Assembly (NCBI GenBank): GCA_002753395.1
Contig: PEAB01000004.1
Location: forward strand, 1-64,000
Source of the DNA: Nitrospirae bacterium MYbinv3
Lineage (GTDB): Bacteria > Nitrospirota > Thermodesulfovibrionia > Thermodesulfovibrionales > Magnetobacteriaceae
Direction: 5' to 3'
DNA: 64,000 bases
In this document: piece after piece, positions 1 through 7,216 of the stretch
How positions within the stretch are numbered: position 1 is the first letter of the stretch
Layout of the letters: every line of letters begins with the position of its first letter
Made by a program: the position numbers and the translations under genes
The notes under the pieces: model-generated
The model's database searches: none
What the model saw: the letters and a program-made list of their open reading frames with translations, nothing else
Told to the model about the DNA's origin: nothing

Positions 1-240
1 AGTATTTTCGATAAAAGAGAAAGTTGAGTATTTTTTGCGTTAATAAATACACAATAGACCTTTTGAAAGTAGTAAAGTAGATGTTTTTAAAGTTCTTCTA
101 TTTTCTTTTTGCAAGAGGCTCAGTCTTATTACTAAATGCTATCATTGATTAGGGGAAAAACACAAGAAAATCTTTTAAAGATTAGTAAGCAGGGAGACGA
201 ATTTGCGTTGATAGGACAAATCAAAACTGAGTCAAGGTTA

Positions 241-257
241 GGGGGCATAACACCCCC
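241..257 (-). terminator. Hairpin downstream of the secreted-protein gene
   Basis: Five G and five C flank a 7-nt loop, 15 bp past the stop of the minus-strand gene that ends at 272. No T-run follows, so this is only a possible terminator. The remaining 240 bases to the left edge hold no convincing gene. Confidence 0.35.
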
Positions 258-271
258 ATTTCTCTGAGCCT

Positions 272-799
272 CTACCTACTAACGTCCTTGATCTTCTTAA
301 TCAGTTCTTTGACCTCTATGCTGTAATCGACACTTTGGGGGGAGTTGGCTAGAGAGAAGCCGCCTTTGACCGCCTTACCCTCCCTGTCGATAGCATAGAT
401 ACCCTGAGCCGAGCCTACGACCGTATACACACCCGTATCAGCACTGCGCACCTTGTCCTTCTTCTCTTCAAGGAACAGGAGCACCTCATCACCTGTCTTG
501 AGGTAGACCGTATCCGATACCATCAATCCCATACCGTCTACCTCGCCGCCCAACTGCTCTACCACCACCGAGGATGTGCCAACACCCTTGACGTACTCAC
601 TGACGTTGACCTCTGACCTGGTTACGATCTTCTTGCCGTCCTCACTCCACTGCGCCTTGACCTGACTAACCTTGCCGCGTATCACAACGTCAGCCCCACG
701 GGTCAAATCTTCTGTGCCCAAGGCCACCATCAACGCCATCGCTGGAATACCTACAATACATAATAACACCGTTATATATAATGTTCTTAATGCTGTCAT
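272..799 (-). CDS. Secreted protein of unknown function
   Basis: About 175 residues. The start is set at ATG 799 because a clear GGAGGAG lies just upstream (802-810); a longer reading to 838 has no such support. The N-terminus is a signal peptide (positive MTALR, then hydrophobic LYITVLLCIVGIPAMAL). The mature part reads as a beta-rich domain with the pattern GADVVIRGKV, then TRSEVNVSEYVKG, then GDEVLLFLEE. I have the impression of an unnamed family of exported proteins with this pattern, sometimes near metallopeptidases, but I cannot name a function. Single gene, followed by a possible terminator hairpin. Confidence 0.7.
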   Translation of the reverse strand: MTALRTLYITVLLCIVGIPAMALMVALGTEDLTRGADVVIRGKVSQVKAQWSEDGKKIVTRSEVNVSEYVKGVGTSSVVVEQLGGEVDGMGLMVSDTVYLKTGDEVLLFLEEKKDKVRSADTGVYTVVGSAQGIYAIDREGKAVKGGFSLANSPQSVDYSIEVKELIKKIKDVSR

Positions 800-885
800 C
801 TTTCTCCTCCGATTAGAGACCTCACGCCCTTGACTCAAACACGTGAGGTTATGTTGTACTCTTTATAATTTAGGAACTTATGCTA

Positions 886-1584
886 TCACATCACCTGCCT
901 GATGAGTTCAGCGATTTTAGGCTTCAGCTTTGGCAGGTCTTCATTGACGACATCCCATACGATTTTATTGTCTATACCGAAATACTCATGTGCAAACCTG
1001 TTCATCATGCCTTTCATCTCAGACCAAGGCATGTTTGGAACCTTGTCCCTGACTGGTTTGGGGATATGCCTTGAGGCTTCGCCGATGATTTCGAGGCTTC
1101 GTACCACTGCATTGATAGTCTTTCTATCTTTCTGAAACTCCCGATAAGTCATGCCATCTATGAAGGAAATGGCATCATCAATGGCCTCGGCGATATCGTT
1201 TATGTAATCCCTGTATTCACGCATATTTGTCGCTCCAGAGACTACCCCTTGCGATTGCTCACCTCTATCCATAAAGTCGTTAGGGTGACATACCTGACCT
1301 GTCATGTATACTATCTCTTCAAGAATGCGTTTGCCAATATATGGCTTTAGCGCTCCCTTTGTAACGAGGTCAACCCTGACGCCTAAAAGCTCACATAGAT
1401 ACCAATCAAGGCGCATGAACTCAATAAAGTCCACGTCGCCGCTGAACTCAACGAGGATGTCTATGTCACTTCGTTTCTTCTGCTGCCCACGGACGTAGGA
1501 ACCGAAAACCCCAATGGTCTTGACCTTGAATCTGGTCTCAATGATCTCCCTGTTGGCATCGATTAGCGCCCTTATCTCGGCCAT
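886..1584 (-). CDS. Fused MntA-type nucleotidyltransferase and HepT-type HEPN protein
   Basis: Residues 1-98 (numbered from an alternative GTG at 1593; ATG at 1584 is residue 4) are a minimal nucleotidyltransferase with an intact GSX10DXD motif (G31 S32, D43, D45). Residues 125-235 are a HepT-like HEPN domain. In MntA/HepT toxin-antitoxin pairs these are normally two genes; the MntA antitoxin adds AMP to a Tyr of the HepT RNase. Here one frame runs through both, joined by about 26 linker residues. The HEPN motif RX4HXY is altered: H202 and Y204 are present, but the Arg position is Met197 (codon ATG where AGG would give Arg). The protein may therefore be an inactive, fixed toxin-antitoxin remnant or a repurposed fusion. 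It lies next to the CODH/ACS operon but has no evident link to it. Confidence 0.8.
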   Translation of the reverse strand: MAEIRALIDANREIIETRFKVKTIGVFGSYVRGQQKKRSDIDILVEFSGDVDFIEFMRLDWYLCELLGVRVDLVTKGALKPYIGKRILEEIVYMTGQVCHPNDFMDRGEQSQGVVSGATNMREYRDYINDIAEAIDDAISFIDGMTYREFQKDRKTINAVVRSLEIIGEASRHIPKPVRDKVPNMPWSEMKGMMNRFAHEYFGIDNKIVWDVVNEDLPKLKPKIAELIRQVM

Positions 1585-1593
1585 TGTCTTCAC

Positions 1594-1895
1594 GGTGCGT
1601 CAACCATCACAACACTGTAATCATACATCCTTAAATACCCCTTCCAAATCGGAAGACATTTTCAACTTTGCCCTGGAGACCCTTATAAACAAAGAGCGAT
1701 TTGAGGCATTTGAGAGAACCTCCGGCACTTTCAAAGAGCAATAACGACCCTTAAGTTTATCGCTTACGATAGAAAATAGTCAATACGTACTTCGCCCCCA
1801 ATTTGTCAACCAGCTCTTGTCGGGGTCAAGGTGGCTGTGCTCCATTGCGAGGGGGTCTGAGGGGGAGCAGAGCTCCCCCTTTTCTCTTCTCTTCC
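1594..1895. other. Intergenic stretch with a partial family A element
   Basis: About 300 bases between nuoG-like and the NTase-HEPN gene. The right part (about 1813-1881) is a partial copy of family A: a GGGGTCAAGG core and a strong palindrome GGGGGAGC-AGA-GCTCCCCC at 1861-1879, which could also end the long acs/nuo transcript. No gene is convincing here. A plus-strand reading near 1650-1744 is open but unsupported. Confidence 0.6.
1861..1879 (-). terminator. GC-rich hairpin just past the acs/nuo operon
   Basis: A perfect 8-bp inverted repeat with a 3-nt loop, 17 bp beyond the stop of the last gene of the operon. On the plus strand it is followed by TTTTCTCTTCTC; on the minus strand (the transcribed one) no U-tract follows. 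It is part of a family A element, so its terminator role is uncertain. Confidence 0.35.
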
Positions 1896-3905
1896 TTAGA
1901 CCTGTGCGCAGGACAGCGCTTTTTCAGTCTCCTGTAGCCATAATAGGCGTGAGCCATTGACTACACTTGTGTTTACAATCTTTAACATCTCAACCGGATT
2001 TACCTTCAAAAGATCTCGTCTCTTAAACGCACCCGCCACAGCCGGTTTTACACGAGCAACGGCGGCCTTGTAAGCCTCTTCAACGTCCTTAGCCTTACCG
2101 TTCAAGCCACAATTATTGGCAATGCCAGTGATTACCTCTGTGGACGTCTTGACACCATCTGGGGGTTCGACTGCCTTTACCATCTTCTTAAGCCTGCCCG
2201 TGTAGTCAACGATCGAGCCGCTGGCCTCAAGATAGGCGGCCGCCGGTAACAACAGATCTGCCTGCTTCGCAAGCTCCGACATATGTGTACACGACACCAT
2301 AAAGAAATCCACCGCCGGCCTCTTTGTAAAAGGCATCTCGCCAACGGCTAGCAGCGTCTTGACCGAGCCGGCAAGCATTCCCTCATACGACTGCCCCTTA
2401 GGTGTAAGCCCCATCATCAACACACCTTTGGCATTAGCCTCTACCGGTATGGACAACGCCCTGCCCTTAATCAGACCAACAAGACACGCTGCCTCAAACA
2501 CATCCGGTGAAGCCAGCAATACTGGATTGGAAGCCGCTTTATAAAGCTCTGCAGCCTTATCAATCTCCTCAGTTACCGAGGCACCGCTTACGTCAAGCCC
2601 CGCCGGCAGATTCACTCCCTTGTCACCAAGGGCCTTTGCAAGTGCCTTTAAGCCATCGGCCTCGTCGCCCTTTATTGTGACGTCGGCTGCCTCGCTTATC
2701 TTGGCGTCGCCAGAGTTTATGACGATGAGTTTGGTCTTTCTATCTGCCTTGGTTCTTAAAAAGGCGTCAAGGGCCGGAAGGTTACGCTCCCACTGATTGG
2801 GGTTCAGACCTGCCAAGACAAAGAGGTCAGCCTCCTCAGGGTCTACCACCTCACCAATGAGTGAGGCATCATCGGCATACAGACTCACGGTAGTGTCGAC
2901 GTTGGCCACACCTGCACCGACGGCCAAGGCGTTTAATGCTGCGGCCTCCTCGTTTGTCAGAGCGCCAGTTGCGATTATCCCGCTGCCTGACTCCTTAAGC
3001 TTTGAGGCGGCCAACGCAAGGGCATCCTCCCAGGTGGTATCCACAAGATTACCGTTGACTCTCTTCATAGGCTGTAAAATACGCGTATCCGCTATCAGGC
3101 TATCAAAGCCAAAACGCCCTGTGGCGCAGGTGTAGTAGTCAGCCCTGCCGTCATCAGCCCCTGCCCTTATCATAACGATGCTGCCCTTTAAGGTGCTTAC
3201 CTTTAGATCGCACGCGTTTGAACAGTACAGACACACAGAGTCGAACCTGTCATAGTCCCATTCCCTGCCCTTTCGCCACCTGTCGGCCTCAAGTATTGCG
3301 TTGACGGGGCAGACGTCTACGCAGCTGCCACAGAATGTACAGCCCGACTGCTGAAGCGGCAGGTCGTTGGCGGTTGTGACCTTTGAACCAACGCCCCTGC
3401 CCATGAAGTCAAGGACTGAGGTGCCCTGCTCCTTACACACACGTACACATCTTCCACATAGGATGCAGTAGTCGGGGTCACGTTTGATGAATGGGTTGCC
3501 CTCATCAATTGGAAAATAAAAGCACTTGCGCGTGAATGTAGACTCCTTAAGGGCAAAGGCATAGGCATAGTCCTGAAGCTCACAGACGCCCGCCTTTGTG
3601 CACGTCATACAGTCTAGGGGGTGCATCGAGAGGATCAGGTCTACGACGAATTTACGCATCTCACCTAACTTTTCGTTCTCCGTAACTACATCCATGCCCT
3701 CTTTGGTCTTCATAATGCAGGCAGTCATCGTCTTGCCGTTTACCTCTACGACACACATGCGGCAGGCGCCAATCCCCTTCATCCCCTTTAGGTAGCAGAA
3801 GTTCCTGATGTGTACCCCCACGCTCTCTGCTGCGTCTATGAGGTTCATACCTGCCGGTACCTTGTATGGACTGCCGTTTATCTTTATGGTTACAAGTTCA
3901 GCCAT
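1896..3905 (-). CDS. NuoG-like iron-sulfur / molybdopterin-fold subunit
   Basis: 669 residues. Order: an N-terminal [2Fe-2S] ferredoxin domain (Cys in NFCYLKG, GACRMC, TAC), a His-Cys [4Fe-4S] motif (HPLDCMTCTKAGVC), two 4Fe-4S motifs (CILCGRCVRVC and CTFCGSCVDVC), then CX2CX3CX27C, the spacing of cluster N7 in NuoG. A molybdopterin-oxidoreductase-like fold follows (residues about 260-640), as in complex I subunit G, where it binds no metal. Last gene of the minus-strand run acsE to nuoG-like. No membrane subunits of complex I are near, so I infer a soluble electron-transfer unit with the NuoE/NuoF-like proteins that passes CODH electrons to or from NAD(P). A related formate dehydrogenase alpha subunit is less likely, since I see no catalytic Sec/Cys motif. 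Confidence 0.8.
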   Translation of the reverse strand: MAELVTIKINGSPYKVPAGMNLIDAAESVGVHIRNFCYLKGMKGIGACRMCVVEVNGKTMTACIMKTKEGMDVVTENEKLGEMRKFVVDLILSMHPLDCMTCTKAGVCELQDYAYAFALKESTFTRKCFYFPIDEGNPFIKRDPDYCILCGRCVRVCKEQGTSVLDFMGRGVGSKVTTANDLPLQQSGCTFCGSCVDVCPVNAILEADRWRKGREWDYDRFDSVCLYCSNACDLKVSTLKGSIVMIRAGADDGRADYYTCATGRFGFDSLIADTRILQPMKRVNGNLVDTTWEDALALAASKLKESGSGIIATGALTNEEAAALNALAVGAGVANVDTTVSLYADDASLIGEVVDPEEADLFVLAGLNPNQWERNLPALDAFLRTKADRKTKLIVINSGDAKISEAADVTIKGDEADGLKALAKALGDKGVNLPAGLDVSGASVTEEIDKAAELYKAASNPVLLASPDVFEAACLVGLIKGRALSIPVEANAKGVLMMGLTPKGQSYEGMLAGSVKTLLAVGEMPFTKRPAVDFFMVSCTHMSELAKQADLLLPAAAYLEASGSIVDYTGRLKKMVKAVEPPDGVKTSTEVITGIANNCGLNGKAKDVEEAYKAAVARVKPAVAGAFKRRDLLKVNPVEMLKIVNTSVVNGSRLLWLQETEKALSCAQV

Positions 3906-4013
3906 TGTTTGATTCTCCTTCTCTTTATCGCTCTCTTTTATAGCTTCAGGTCTGCACCTGTCTGCAAACAGGGTACTCGCCTGCTAAGTGTTGTTTACTT
4001 AATGATATATGAA

Positions 4014-4607
4014 TCACGCACCAACGGGTACCGCTTCCTTTGTATCAACTATCTCTATGGCTCCGTAGGTACACGCAGGTAGACATAGGCCGCATCTCGT
4101 GCAGCGCTTTTCGACTATTTCGTAAGGGATGTAGCCTACTAAGTACGACTTCTTTTTCTCGCCGATTATGGCAAAGTCCTTGCAGACCAAACGACAGTCA
4201 TCGCAGGAGACACATTTTTCACTGACTATCCTGTAGACAAACAACGACTTACACTCCTTATCGGGACAGACACCCTCGACATGTGCGGTGTAGAGGCCGG
4301 GTTGGTTTTCTAATGTGTCTATGATGAACTTGGCCGTGTCCTTGCCTTTTTTGCACATTGAGGAGTCAAGCATCAGTGGGGCTATGTGTTTAATTGCCTG
4401 TATGTCTGCTTCTTTGGCCTTGCCCTCGGATAGTCTGCGCATCCTGATACGCATCTCGTAGCTCCCCATAGGACAGGGTAGACACCTGGCACACATTGGA
4501 CCATCTATGAACTCGTCTAAAAACATGATGGCCTTTTGCACGGCACATTTGAACCTCTCCACGTCCTGAGCTATCTCTTTTAAGTCCTTTTCTTTCTTTT
4601 CTGTCAT
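4014..4607 (-). CDS. Ferredoxin-like subunit with a NuoF N3-type cysteine domain
   Basis: About 197 residues. ATG 4607 is chosen because GGGAGATAG sits just upstream; a reading from 4640 lacks this. The N-terminal half carries CARCLPCPMGSYEMR followed by a distant Cys (SSMCKKG). This closely resembles the CGKCPPCRIGTYQM loop that holds cluster N3 at the end of NuoF. The C-terminal half has two ferredoxin motifs (CVSCDDCRLVC and CTRCGLCLPAC). It lies 4 bp behind the NuoF-like gene and about 110 bp ahead of the NuoG-like gene, so it is probably an extra electron-wire subunit of the same complex. The combination of an N3-type domain without the flavin domain is unusual. No better family name is offered. 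Confidence 0.75.
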   Translation of the reverse strand: MTEKKEKDLKEIAQDVERFKCAVQKAIMFLDEFIDGPMCARCLPCPMGSYEMRIRMRRLSEGKAKEADIQAIKHIAPLMLDSSMCKKGKDTAKFIIDTLENQPGLYTAHVEGVCPDKECKSLFVYRIVSEKCVSCDDCRLVCKDFAIIGEKKKSYLVGYIPYEIVEKRCTRCGLCLPACTYGAIEIVDTKEAVPVGA

Positions 4608-4611
4608 AGTC

Positions 4612-6528
4612 CTATCTCCCGGCAGCCTGCGTTGTTTCAAGCATATTTGTCGATCCAGAACGCTTCTGGCTTACCTTGCCTATCTTAACAGCCCCAATTG
4701 GACAGGCCGTATAGCAGGCCTTACACTTGGTGCACTCATCCTGGTCAATAAAGTACATGCGTCTGGACTCCTTGACGGCGCCAAAGGCACATGCCTGTTT
4801 GCACAGACCACACAAGAAGCACATAGCGTTATCAATGGTAAAGGCGCCCAGGCCGCTGCAGACCTTAGCTCGACAGTACTTGTCGTGTACATGTTCCTCG
4901 TACTCCTCCCTGAAGTACTTTAGAGTGGAGAGGATGGGGTTTGGTGCGCTCTGACCAAGGCCGCACAGGGACATACGCTGTACCCTCGTACACAGCCATT
5001 CAAGGCGATCAAGGTCTTCAGGCTCACCCTTGCCAGAGGTTATTTTGTTTAGTATCTCAAGCATCTGATACGTGCCGATCCTGCATGGAGGGCATTTACC
5101 GCATGACTCCTCCTTTGTAAACGTGAGGAAGAACCGTGCCACATCCACCACACACGTATCCTCGTCCATGACAACCATACCGCCAGAGCCCATCATCGAC
5201 CCTACGCTTGAGAGCGAGTCAAAGTCCACGGCCAGGTCAAGGAACTCCTCTGGCAGACATCCGCCTGAGGGACCTCCAGTCTGTACGGCTTTAAACTTTT
5301 TGCCGTCCATGATCCCGCCGCCTATCTCAAATATTATCTCGCGCAGGGTTATGCCCATTGGGACTTCCACCAGGCCCGTGTTTTTGACCTTACCGGTGAG
5401 GGCAAACACCTTTGTCCCTGGCGAATTGGCCGTGCCGATGCTCTTAAACCAGTCTGCGCCCTTTTCGATGATGTGTGGCACACAGACAAAGGTCTCTATG
5501 TTGTTGAGGTTACTTGGGTAGCCCCAAACACCGCCGCCGAGTTCTGAGAGCCTTGGGGGTCTGGGACGCGGAAAGCCCCGCTCGCCCTCTATGGAGGCCA
5601 CTAGTGCCGTGGACTCGCCACAGACAAAGGCCCCAGCACCCTCTCTGGTGTCAAGAGAGAAGCTGAAGTTCGTTCCAAGTATGTTTTCACCTAAAAAGCC
5701 CATCTCGGTTGCCTGCTTAATGGCGTGCTTGAGGTTGACCACGGCCAGCGGGTATTCGTGTCTTACATATATATATCCGTACTGAGCGCCAATTGCGTAG
5801 GCGCATAGGAGCATCCCCTCTATGAGGCCGTGCGGGTCGCCCTCCATGATAGACCTGTCCATAAAGGCGCCCGGATCACCCTCATCCCCGTTGGCTATGA
5901 CGAATTTGATGGGGTAGTTGGAGCTCTTTACGTGTTTCCACTTCTTGCCGGCTGGGAAGCCCGCTCCACCGCGGCCTCTGAGATTTGCCTTGTCGACCTC
6001 GTTCAACACCTCATCGGGCGTCATGCTTGAAAGTGCCTTGGCAAAGGCTGTATAGCCGCCAACGGCTATGAAGTGGTGTATACTGCGGGGGTCTATGAGA
6101 CCGTTATTTTTAAGGGCGATCCTAACCTGTTTCTTGTAATATGGCAGCCCTTCCATTATTTCGATGGGTTCAACCATGACGGAGTCTCTGTACAGGAGCT
6201 TTCTTACAGGGAAGCCGGCTGATATTGTCGTTGTTACTATATCATGGGCATCAGTGGCCTTGACCAGTTGGTAGTAATAGCCCTGTGGTTCAACCTTCAT
6301 TACGGGTCCCTGCTGACAGAAACCTTGACAGCCGGTGTGGACGATCTCCACGTCATGGCCGGCGGCCTTGCTTTGTTCTTGCAGTTGCTGTCCGAGCTTC
6401 TTGGCCCCCGTTGCCATGCAGGCCGTACCCGTGCACATCCTGATGCGCGGTACGCCTTCCTTAAACACCTCTTCCTTTAGCAGCAGGCTGAGGTTATGAA
6501 ACGCCTCTATGCTCTTAATTTTTTCCAT
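4612..6528 (-). CDS. NuoF/HydB-like NAD(P)H-binding flavoprotein subunit
   Basis: 638 residues. Order: a thioredoxin-like [2Fe-2S] domain (CTGTAC and CQGFC, residues about 30-75), the FMN/NAD(H) domain with GRGGAGFPAGKKW, an SLBB domain, the N3 cluster loop (CGKCPPCRIGTYQM), and two C-terminal 4Fe-4S motifs (CFLCGLCKQAC, CTKCKACYTAC). This layout is that of HydB of trimeric hydrogenases and of NuoF-like subunits in soluble NAD(P)-linked formate dehydrogenases and hydrogenases. It overlaps the NuoE-like gene by 14 bp. No hydrogenase subunit is present, so the electron partner is probably the adjacent CO dehydrogenase or a ferredoxin. Whether the unit bifurcates electrons cannot be told from the sequence. 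Confidence 0.88.
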   Translation of the reverse strand: MEKIKSIEAFHNLSLLLKEEVFKEGVPRIRMCTGTACMATGAKKLGQQLQEQSKAAGHDVEIVHTGCQGFCQQGPVMKVEPQGYYYQLVKATDAHDIVTTTISAGFPVRKLLYRDSVMVEPIEIMEGLPYYKKQVRIALKNNGLIDPRSIHHFIAVGGYTAFAKALSSMTPDEVLNEVDKANLRGRGGAGFPAGKKWKHVKSSNYPIKFVIANGDEGDPGAFMDRSIMEGDPHGLIEGMLLCAYAIGAQYGYIYVRHEYPLAVVNLKHAIKQATEMGFLGENILGTNFSFSLDTREGAGAFVCGESTALVASIEGERGFPRPRPPRLSELGGGVWGYPSNLNNIETFVCVPHIIEKGADWFKSIGTANSPGTKVFALTGKVKNTGLVEVPMGITLREIIFEIGGGIMDGKKFKAVQTGGPSGGCLPEEFLDLAVDFDSLSSVGSMMGSGGMVVMDEDTCVVDVARFFLTFTKEESCGKCPPCRIGTYQMLEILNKITSGKGEPEDLDRLEWLCTRVQRMSLCGLGQSAPNPILSTLKYFREEYEEHVHDKYCRAKVCSGLGAFTIDNAMCFLCGLCKQACAFGAVKESRRMYFIDQDECTKCKACYTACPIGAVKIGKVSQKRSGSTNMLETTQAAGR

Positions 6529-7021
6529 AGTCTTTGCCCTCGTCTAGGTCGGTTATTATTTCCTTTAGCTTTTTGGCGTTTACCGTTCCTACTACATCCT
6601 CATTTACGGTAATAACGGGGGCCAGTCCACAGCAGCCAACACATCCAACCGTCTCAAGTGTCATCTTGAGGTCTTCAGTGGTGCTGCCGGCTTTTACATC
6701 AAAGTTATCTTCTAGGGCGTGAAGCACCTTAGATGCCCCTCTAACGTGGCAGGCCGTTCCTGTGCACACGCGCACGATGTTTTTGCCACGTGGCGTGAAA
6801 TGAAACTGCTTGTAGAAGCTTGCCACACTATAGATCTCGGCCAGGGGCAGCCCCAGCACCTTTGACAGCTCCTTGAGCGTATCTGAGGGCAGATAACCGT
6901 TGTCCGATTGTATCTTGTGCAGTGTTGGTATCAAAACACCTTTGTTCTTTTCATTGTCGGATATAATGTCCTTGACTACGCTCATTACTGTATTTATATC
7001 ATTCGTTTTTAGATCATCCAT
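6515..7021 (-). CDS. NuoE-like [2Fe-2S] subunit
   Basis: 168 residues, the usual size for NuoE/HydC (24 kDa-type). The N-terminal helical bundle (LHKIQSDNGYLP, then LPLAEIYSVASFYKQF) is followed by a thioredoxin-like [2Fe-2S] domain with CTGTAC and CVGCCG. It passes electrons between the NuoF-like flavin and other clusters. GGAGG lies about 10 nt before ATG 7021. The gene follows cooS after a 195-bp gap that holds a structured element (7088-7157), so it may share the acs transcript or have partly separate expression. Confidence 0.9.
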   Translation of the reverse strand: MDDLKTNDINTVMSVVKDIISDNEKNKGVLIPTLHKIQSDNGYLPSDTLKELSKVLGLPLAEIYSVASFYKQFHFTPRGKNIVRVCTGTACHVRGASKVLHALEDNFDVKAGSTTEDLKMTLETVGCVGCCGLAPVITVNEDVVGTVNAKKLKEIITDLDEGKDYGKN

Positions 7022-7087
7022 ACTCTACTATTCCTCCGCGCTATTATGTCTTCTGCGCCATTATGTCTTACACGTCATCATGCCCTA

Positions 7088-7157
7088 TTTGTCATTCCTG
7101 CGAAAACAGGAATCTCAACGCCCGGAGATTGCCGTGTCAAACACGGAAATGACAAAC
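7088..7157. repeat. Short family C-like palindromic element inside the acs/nuo operon
   Basis: The outer arms TTTGTCATT and AATGACAAA enclose two hairpins (CCTGCG-AAAA-CAGG and CCGTGT-CAA-ACACGG), so the RNA could form a three-way junction. A second copy of the same design lies at 9228-9299 and shows a compensatory base change in the second hairpin. Confidence 0.75.
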
Positions 7158-7216
7158 AGAGCTGTATTGTTATATCTCTTTATCAGGTTTCTGGTCTTTC
7201 CTGAGTGACATTATAC

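Noticed and set aside
1514-1744. Plus-strand frame ending FERTSGTFKEQ
   Set aside because: Its first part is antisense to the NTase-HEPN gene and the rest has no recognisable domain or start. The last 30 codons might be a gene remnant, but this cannot be supported.
7081-7160. Possible CRISPR repeats
   Set aside because: TCATTCCTGC-type palindromes are dispersed one or two at a time, with no regular array of repeats and spacers and no cas genes.
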